Below are positions 59,201 through 64,000 of a stretch of DNA of 64,000 bases, one piece after another. The position numbers were made by a program, and so were the translations under genes. The first letter of the stretch is position 1, and each line of letters starts with the position of its first letter. Origin of the DNA: Pseudomonas sp. HN11 (GTDB taxonomy: Bacteria; Pseudomonadota; Gammaproteobacteria; Pseudomonadales; Pseudomonadaceae); contig NZ_CP089985.1 of the NCBI RefSeq assembly GCF_021390155.1, forward strand, positions 4,971,001 through 5,035,000. The letters are read 5' to 3'. The notes under the pieces are model-generated. The model ran no database searches, was not told where the DNA came from, and worked only from the letters and a program-made list of their open reading frames with translations.

Positions 59201-59893
59201 ATGCCGTCAACCCCGTTGGATACCCGCTATCAGATCGAGACCCCGGAAGGTATCGACCTGCCCCTGCGCCCGGCCGGCCTGATGCCACGCGTGCTGGCCT
59301 TTGCCTTCGACCTGGGTATACGTGCGGTAGTCATGGGTGTGATGCTGGTGCCATTGGCCTTGCTCGGCAACGTCGGTATCGGCCTCGGTTCGCTGCTGCT
59401 GTTTCTGATCAGTTGGTGGTACATGGTGCTCTTTGAGGTGCTCAACCAGGGTTGCTCGCCCGGCAAACAAGTCATGGGGTTACGTGTCGTACAAGATGAC
59501 GGCACGCCGATTGGCTGGTCCGCGTCACTGATCCGTAACTTGCTGCGGTTTGTCGACATGCTGCCATTCGGTTACTTTCTCGGCGCGATCAGTTGCCTAC
59601 AACATCCTCACTTCAAGCGTTTGGGCGACTTGGCGGCCGGCACACTGGTGATCTACCAGGAACAGCCGCTGGTGCGTCCCCGGATTCCTCAAGCGGCGGC
59701 CTTGCGCCTACCCTTTGCGCTGGATTTGAGCGAACAACGCGCCATCCTTGGTTTCGCAGAACGCCAGGGCGAGTTGTCCACCGCACGTGTTCACGAGCTG
59801 GCATCAATTCTCGCCACCCCCTTGCAGGTATCTCCGGCCCGCGCCGTCGAGCAACTCAATGGTGTGGCCCGTGGCCTGTTGGGGCCGACATGA
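59201..59893 (+). CDS. RDD family membrane protein, first gene of the SpoIIM-MoxR cluster
   Basis: Protein of 230 residues. After about 25 residues the RDD motif appears as GLMPRVLAFAFDLGIRAVVM. Hydrophobic segments lie at about 31-52, 58-78 and 118-136, with a conserved GCSPGKQVMGLRVVQDDG loop. The last 70 residues form a soluble tail (SEQRAILGFAERQGELS), which makes this RDD protein longer than the one at 19956. AAGGA lies five bases before the ATG at 59201. It overlaps the SpoIIM-like gene by four bases. Confidence 0.88.
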   Translation: MPSTPLDTRYQIETPEGIDLPLRPAGLMPRVLAFAFDLGIRAVVMGVMLVPLALLGNVGIGLGSLLLFLISWWYMVLFEVLNQGCSPGKQVMGLRVVQDDGTPIGWSASLIRNLLRFVDMLPFGYFLGAISCLQHPHFKRLGDLAAGTLVIYQEQPLVRPRIPQAAALRLPFALDLSEQRAILGFAERQGELSTARVHELASILATPLQVSPARAVEQLNGVARGLLGPT

Positions 59894-60870
59894 AGCAGAG
59901 TCTTTTCGAACGCCGCCACCAGCCTCAATGGAAAGCCTTTGCCGAACATCTGCAACACTTGGAGCAAGGTAAGGCCCAAGCCAGTGACGTGGCCGATTTC
60001 CCCCATCAATATCGACGCCTGTGCCACCACCTGGCACTCGCCCAAGAACGTGGCTACAGCAGCTATCTGGTAGATCCCTTGCAGCAACTGGCACTACGCG
60101 GCCATCAACAGCTCTACCGTCATCGCGGCCAATTGGCGGCGAATGTGCTGAGTTTCCTACTCGCCGGTTTTCCTCGATTGGTGCGAGAACAGTGGCGCTT
60201 CATATTGATAGCGAGCGCGTTGTTCTTTGGCAGCCTGATGGGTATCGCTCTGTTGGTGTACCTGTTTCCCGACCTGGTCTACAGCATCATCAGCCCCCAG
60301 CAAGTTGCCGAGATGCAGAGCATGTATGACCCCGATGCCAGTCACCTGGGTCGCGCCGCCGAACGGGCATCAAGCGAAGACTGGATGATGTTCGGCTACT
60401 ACGTGATGCACAACATCGGTATCGCTTTCCAGACGTTTGCGGCGGGTTTGTTGTTTGGTCTGGGGAGTGTGTTCTTCCTGATTTTCAACGGACTGATCAT
60501 CGGCGCAGTCTCCGGGCACCTGACAGAAATCGGTTACGGGCAGACCTTCTGGTCTTTCGTCATCGGCCATGGAGCATTCGAACTGACGGCGATCGCCCTC
60601 GCCGGCGCCGCGGGCCTGCAGGTAGGCTGGGCGCTGATCACTCCCGGACAGTTGACCCGTGGTGAATCATTGCGGATGGCGGCACGCAAGAGCGTGCAAA
60701 TGATGTGCGGTGTCATGATTTTCCTGCTCATCGCTGCCTTTATCGAGGCGTATTGGTCATCCACCACCATGATCACCCCTTGGGTCAAATACCTGGTGGG
60801 CACTAGCCTTTGGCTGCTGGTGATCAGTTACCTGAGCCTTGCCGGAAGGACTCGCCATGCGCCTGAGTGA
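59890..60870 (+). CDS. SpoIIM-like (stage II sporulation protein M) membrane protein
   Basis: Membrane protein of 326 residues of the SpoIIM family (PF01944). A soluble N-terminal part (1-95) is followed by about five helices. The family segments YVMHNIGIAFQTFAAGLLFGLGS and IGHGAFELTAIALAGAAGL are clear. In Bacillus SpoIIM organises septal peptidoglycan hydrolysis during engulfment, but pseudomonads do not sporulate, so its role here must differ. It is translationally coupled at both ends: ATGA with the RDD gene and a 14-base overlap with the next. Confidence 0.9.
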   Translation: MKQSLFERRHQPQWKAFAEHLQHLEQGKAQASDVADFPHQYRRLCHHLALAQERGYSSYLVDPLQQLALRGHQQLYRHRGQLAANVLSFLLAGFPRLVREQWRFILIASALFFGSLMGIALLVYLFPDLVYSIISPQQVAEMQSMYDPDASHLGRAAERASSEDWMMFGYYVMHNIGIAFQTFAAGLLFGLGSVFFLIFNGLIIGAVSGHLTEIGYGQTFWSFVIGHGAFELTAIALAGAAGLQVGWALITPGQLTRGESLRMAARKSVQMMCGVMIFLLIAAFIEAYWSSTTMITPWVKYLVGTSLWLLVISYLSLAGRTRHAPE

Positions 60871-62386
60871 TGCCAGCGTCGTAATCCGTCCACGCACGGC
60901 CTGGGAAGCCATGGATCTTGGCGTATTAATGGCCCGGGAACATCGCCTGCTGTTAATGGTTAGCTGGGCGCTGATAACTCTGCCAGTGTTTGCCTTACTC
61001 ACTGCACTGCTGTGGAAATACCCGTCCACTGCCATGTTTCTGTTCTGGTGGCTTAAGCCAGCCTTCGACCGCTTACCGCTGTACATCCTGTCCAAGGTTT
61101 TGTTTGGCGAAACACCCAGCGTCAGGGAGGCAGTGCGCCAATGGCCGCGCCTGCTCCAAGGCCAACTGCTGGCCAGCCTGACCTGGCGACGGTTCAGCCT
61201 GAGTCGAAGCTTTGTGATGCCGGTGAGCCAACTCGAAGGCCTGGATGGCACGGCACGCCAAAAACGCCTGGGCGTGCTGCAGCAACGTAACGCCGGGACC
61301 GCACGCTGGTTGACGACCATCGGAGTGCACCTGGAAATCGGCTTGTGGTTCGGTTGTATGGCGCTGTTCTATCTGTTTATTCCTCAAAACGTCGAGATGG
61401 ATTGGGACTGGCAACGCCTGGCGCTCGCGACACACTCAGAAGGGTTGTGGCTTGAACACCTGAGCAACGCCCTCTATGCGTTGATTCTAGTATTTTGGGA
61501 GCCCATCTATGTCGCTTGTGGTTTCAGCCTCTACCTTAACCGTCGTACCGTATTGGAGGCCTGGGACCTGGAATTGGTCTTCCGCCGCTTTCGTCAGCGC
61601 CTGAGCAATGTAACGCCGCTTTTAGTACTGATGATCGGGCTGACGCTACTGCCATTGAGCCGGCCCGTTATGGCTGATGCGCCCAGCTCTCCCAAGCCAC
61701 TGACCACCCACAGCGCGAACCAATCCATCAAGTCGCTATTGGAAAAGCCCCCTTTCAAAAACCCGGAAACTGTCACCCGGTATCGCTTTGGCGAAGAGAA
61801 CCCTCCCACTAAAAACAAAGCTCAAAGCGACGGTAAACTTCCGGGCTGGCTGAAGGCGCTACTGAACAACCTCAACAGCGATACCTTCAAGCACATCGCC
61901 CAAGGCCTGGAAATGTTGTTGTGGGGAGTGCTGATCAGTGGCCTGACACTACTGGCGTGGAGGTATCGAGAGTGGTTGCGCACCTTTGTGAGTCGACGCG
62001 GGCCACGCAAGCCCAGCGTTATCAAACCAGTACCTACGCAATTGTTCGGCCTTGAACTGGGTACCGAGACCTTACCCGATGATGTTGCCAGCACTGCCGA
62101 ACACCTGTGGGCCACCCGACCAAGGGAAGCTCTCGGCCTGCTGTATCGCGGCTTGCTCAGCCGGCTCTTACATGACTTCAATGTACCGCTGAAAAGCGCT
62201 GACACCGAAGGCCAGGTCCAGGAAAGAGTCCACCAGTTGCAGCACCCGCAACTGCTGGCTTTCAGCGATGAGTTGACCCGGCACTGGCAAAACCTCGCCT
62301 ACGGCCATCACCTGCCTCCCCTCTCAGTCCAGCAAAAACTGTGCAGTGATTGGCGCATCCTGTTCAGCTCAGGGAGCCCCCCATGA
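60857..62386 (+). CDS. DUF4129 domain membrane protein
   Basis: Protein of 509 residues. Helices lie at about 35-60, 155-177, 205-230, 258-280 and 350-372. A C-terminal DUF4129-like domain contains the PREALGLLYRGLLSRLLHDFNVPL segment, followed by DTEGQVQERV. The segment between residues 280 and 345 is Pro/Lys/Ser-rich and probably periplasmic. GGAAGGA lies six bases before the ATG. Overlaps on both sides show a tight operon. DUF4129 proteins are often found near MoxR ATPases and transglutaminases; the function is unknown. Confidence 0.85.
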   Translation: MRLSDASVVIRPRTAWEAMDLGVLMAREHRLLLMVSWALITLPVFALLTALLWKYPSTAMFLFWWLKPAFDRLPLYILSKVLFGETPSVREAVRQWPRLLQGQLLASLTWRRFSLSRSFVMPVSQLEGLDGTARQKRLGVLQQRNAGTARWLTTIGVHLEIGLWFGCMALFYLFIPQNVEMDWDWQRLALATHSEGLWLEHLSNALYALILVFWEPIYVACGFSLYLNRRTVLEAWDLELVFRRFRQRLSNVTPLLVLMIGLTLLPLSRPVMADAPSSPKPLTTHSANQSIKSLLEKPPFKNPETVTRYRFGEENPPTKNKAQSDGKLPGWLKALLNNLNSDTFKHIAQGLEMLLWGVLISGLTLLAWRYREWLRTFVSRRGPRKPSVIKPVPTQLFGLELGTETLPDDVASTAEHLWATRPREALGLLYRGLLSRLLHDFNVPLKSADTEGQVQERVHQLQHPQLLAFSDELTRHWQNLAYGHHLPPLSVQQKLCSDWRILFSSGSPP

Positions 62387-63552
62387 AACAGCCATTACTG
62401 TGGGTGGGACTACTGCTGGCGTGCCTGCTTGGCGCGGGATGTTACTACGTATGGCGCACGGCAACTCCTTACGACGAGGTGATTGACCGTGGCCCTTCGC
62501 CGGAAGCACTGGCCAATCAATACCTGGCAGCCGAACACTTTCTGCGCCAGCAAGGCCTGACCGTGGAGCACGCCACTGATCTTGAGCGATTGACAACCCT
62601 GCCTGCCAGGGGAAACAGCCTGTTGCTGCTCGGAGAGCGCAGTACCCTGTCACCACGCCAGGCAGAACAACTGCTGAACTGGGCCAGATCCGGCGGCCAT
62701 CTGTTACTGGTGGCTGAAGCGCTATGGGATGAAGAGACTGGCAAAAGTGGCGACCTGTTGCTGGATCGCCTGCATATCCACCAGACCTTGAGTGATGAGC
62801 CTGAAGAACTCGCTCCTTCCAGTAAAAAAAACCTTGAAAAGAAAGTCCCGGACCTGACCAAACTCTACGTTGACAATGAAACCCCCGCCGCCTATTTCAG
62901 TTTCGACACGGACTTCAACCTCACCGACCCCAAGCACCTGGCTCAATTTTCTGCCAACAGCGCAAGATCGAGCCACCTGATGCAACTCAACCTTGGGGAA
63001 GGCCGTGTCACGGTGATTACCGACAGCGACGTGTGGAAAACCCCGAACATCGGCAAACACGACAATGCTTGGCTGCTGTGGCACCTGAACCAGGGCACGG
63101 CCGTCACTTTGCTGTTCAACAGCGACTTCGATGACGTGTTCACCCTGCTGATGCGGTATTTCCCCCATGCCTTGACGGCGCTCACTGCCCTGGTCGCCTT
63201 GGCGTTGTGGAAGGCCGGTATGCGTCAAGGCCCGGTTCAGGCTCCCGCGCCGAACGCGCGTCGCCAATTACAGGAGCACCTGAATGCGAGCGCCGACTTC
63301 CTGCTGCGGCGCTGCGGTCAGGGCACGCTGCTGCATGCCTTGCAGTGCGATATCTTACGCGCGGCGCGGCACCGCCACCCCGGTTTTGAGCACCTCGGCA
63401 ACGCAGAGCAGTGGCGGATGCTTGAACACCTGACACGCCAACCCTCTAACGTCATCAGCCAGGCCCTTGGCCCACTCCCGGCAAAACGGCTTTCCAGCGC
63501 CGATTTCAGCCGGCAAGTGGCATGCCTGCAAACCCTCAGGAATGCCCTATGA
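62383..63552 (+). CDS. DUF4350 domain protein
   Basis: Protein of 389 residues. An N-terminal membrane anchor (about 6-25) is followed by a large DUF4350 domain. Visible segments are [37 protein letters not shown] and [17 protein letters not shown], with a Rossmann-like, GldG/IFT52-related look. A second helix lies at about 260-278, followed by a cytoplasmic tail (about 280-389). It overlaps its neighbours by four bases on each side (ATGA). In other genomes the family sits in MoxR-DUF58-DUF4129 clusters. Confidence 0.85.
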   Translation: MKQPLLWVGLLLACLLGAGCYYVWRTATPYDEVIDRGPSPEALANQYLAAEHFLRQQGLTVEHATDLERLTTLPARGNSLLLLGERSTLSPRQAEQLLNWARSGGHLLLVAEALWDEETGKSGDLLLDRLHIHQTLSDEPEELAPSSKKNLEKKVPDLTKLYVDNETPAAYFSFDTDFNLTDPKHLAQFSANSARSSHLMQLNLGEGRVTVITDSDVWKTPNIGKHDNAWLLWHLNQGTAVTLLFNSDFDDVFTLLMRYFPHALTALTALVALALWKAGMRQGPVQAPAPNARRQLQEHLNASADFLLRRCGQGTLLHALQCDILRAARHRHPGFEHLGNAEQWRMLEHLTRQPSNVISQALGPLPAKRLSSADFSRQVACLQTLRNAL

Positions 63553-64000
63553 GCGAATTTCCAAGCGCAACCGCCCTAACCCGCGAAACCTTGCAGCGCG
63601 CCGCCGGGCAAGCCCAAGCTCTGCGCACTGAATTGCGCAAGGCAGTGATTGGCCAGGACCAGGTGATTGACGACATCCTGACCGCACTGATCGCTGGCGG
63701 CCATGTGTTGCTCGAAGGTGTGCCGGGGCTGGGTAAAACCTTGTTGGTTCGTGCCTTGGCTCGATGCTTCGATGGCGATTTCGCGCGTATTCAATTCACC
63801 CCGGACCTGATGCCCAGCGATGTCACCGGCCATGCCGTGTACGACCTGCGCACCGAACAGTTCAAGTTGCGCAAAGGGCCGGTGTTCACACACCTGTTGC
63901 TGGCCGACGAAATCAACCGCGCCCCAGCCAAGACTCAAGCGGCCTTGCTCGAGGCTATGCAGGAACGGCAAGTGACCCTCGAAGGCGAAGCGCTGCCCAT
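63549..64000 (+). CDS. MoxR-family AAA+ ATPase (partial, cut by the window edge)
   Basis: The first 150 residues of a MoxR ATPase. After a leader of about 30 residues come [12 protein letters not shown], the Walker A loop [20 protein letters not shown] and the Walker B segment [24 protein letters not shown], all diagnostic. MoxR proteins act with VWA/DUF58 partners as chaperones that load metals or assemble membrane complexes. It overlaps DUF4350 by four bases. Its partner DUF58 gene is expected just beyond the right edge. Confidence 0.93.
   Translation, partial: MSEFPSATALTRETLQRAAGQAQALRTELRKAVIGQDQVIDDILTALIAGGHVLLEGVPGLGKTLLVRALARCFDGDFARIQFTPDLMPSDVTGHAVYDLRTEQFKLRKGPVFTHLLLADEINRAPAKTQAALLEAMQERQVTLEGEALP

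Overview
The window looks like core chromosome of a Pseudomonas of the fluorescens group. The protein families, high GC content and gene orders fit this: gcsR-gcvHP-sdaA-gcvT, arcDABC, ruvCAB-ybgC-tolQRAB-pal-cpoB-queEC-tRNA-Lys, panE-sensor kinase-cobalamin adenosyltransferase, argJ-secA, and pctA-like receptor-purU-mvaT-sbcB. The REP/REPIN palindromes with GAGCAAGCCCGCTCCCAC-type arms are typical of this group. I see no insertion sequence, prophage, integron, plasmid function or CRISPR array.

Region by region. 1-3.5 kb: a Spy/CpxP-like periplasmic protein, a CpxA-like sensor kinase with no response regulator beside it, and a class III CoA-transferase. 3.5-11.5 kb: arginine fermentation. An arcDABC operon faces a second ArcD-like antiporter that is translationally coupled to an AlkA glycosylase. 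11.5-19.3 kb: glycine/serine catabolism. The enhancer-binding protein GcsR is followed by three palindromic operators, a sigma-54 promoter and gcvH-gcvP-sdaA-gcvT; the glyA copy found inside the P. aeruginosa operon is missing. 19.3-23.4 kb: a cold-shock protein, an RDD membrane protein, NadA, a FadL-type porin and tRNA-Lys. 23.4-33 kb: a long leftward array of queuosine synthesis, Tol-Pal envelope complex and RuvABC. 33-41 kb: YebC, AspS, an FmdB zinc ribbon, a ribbon-helix-helix protein, Dps, a membrane-anchored cold-shock-domain protein, SlyX, a HIT protein and an OprD-family porin with a distant sigma-54-like element. 41-53.6 kb: MscS channel, YajQ, PanE, a hybrid-free sensor kinase, cobalamin adenosyltransferase, a Nudix/thiamine-phosphate-synthase-like fusion, ArgJ, SecA, DciA and a HerA/YjgR-type ATPase. 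53.6-64 kb: a PctA-type amino-acid chemoreceptor, an unlisted 56-residue gene, PurU, MvaT, SbcB and a tightly overlapped five-gene cluster (RDD, SpoIIM-like, DUF4129, DUF4350, MoxR) that runs off the right edge.

How the parts work together. The arc genes turn arginine into ornithine, CO2, ammonia and ATP. The gcv/sda genes turn glycine and serine into one-carbon units and pyruvate. The Tol-Pal genes keep the outer membrane attached during division. RuvABC, SbcB, AlkA and DciA serve DNA repair and replication. The least understood parts are the RDD-SpoIIM-DUF4129-DUF4350-MoxR cluster, the membrane-tethered cold-shock protein, and the two sensor kinases without partners. Gene starts were chosen from Shine-Dalgarno spacing and family lengths. 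Synteny with P. aeruginosa PAO1 is quoted from memory, not from a search.
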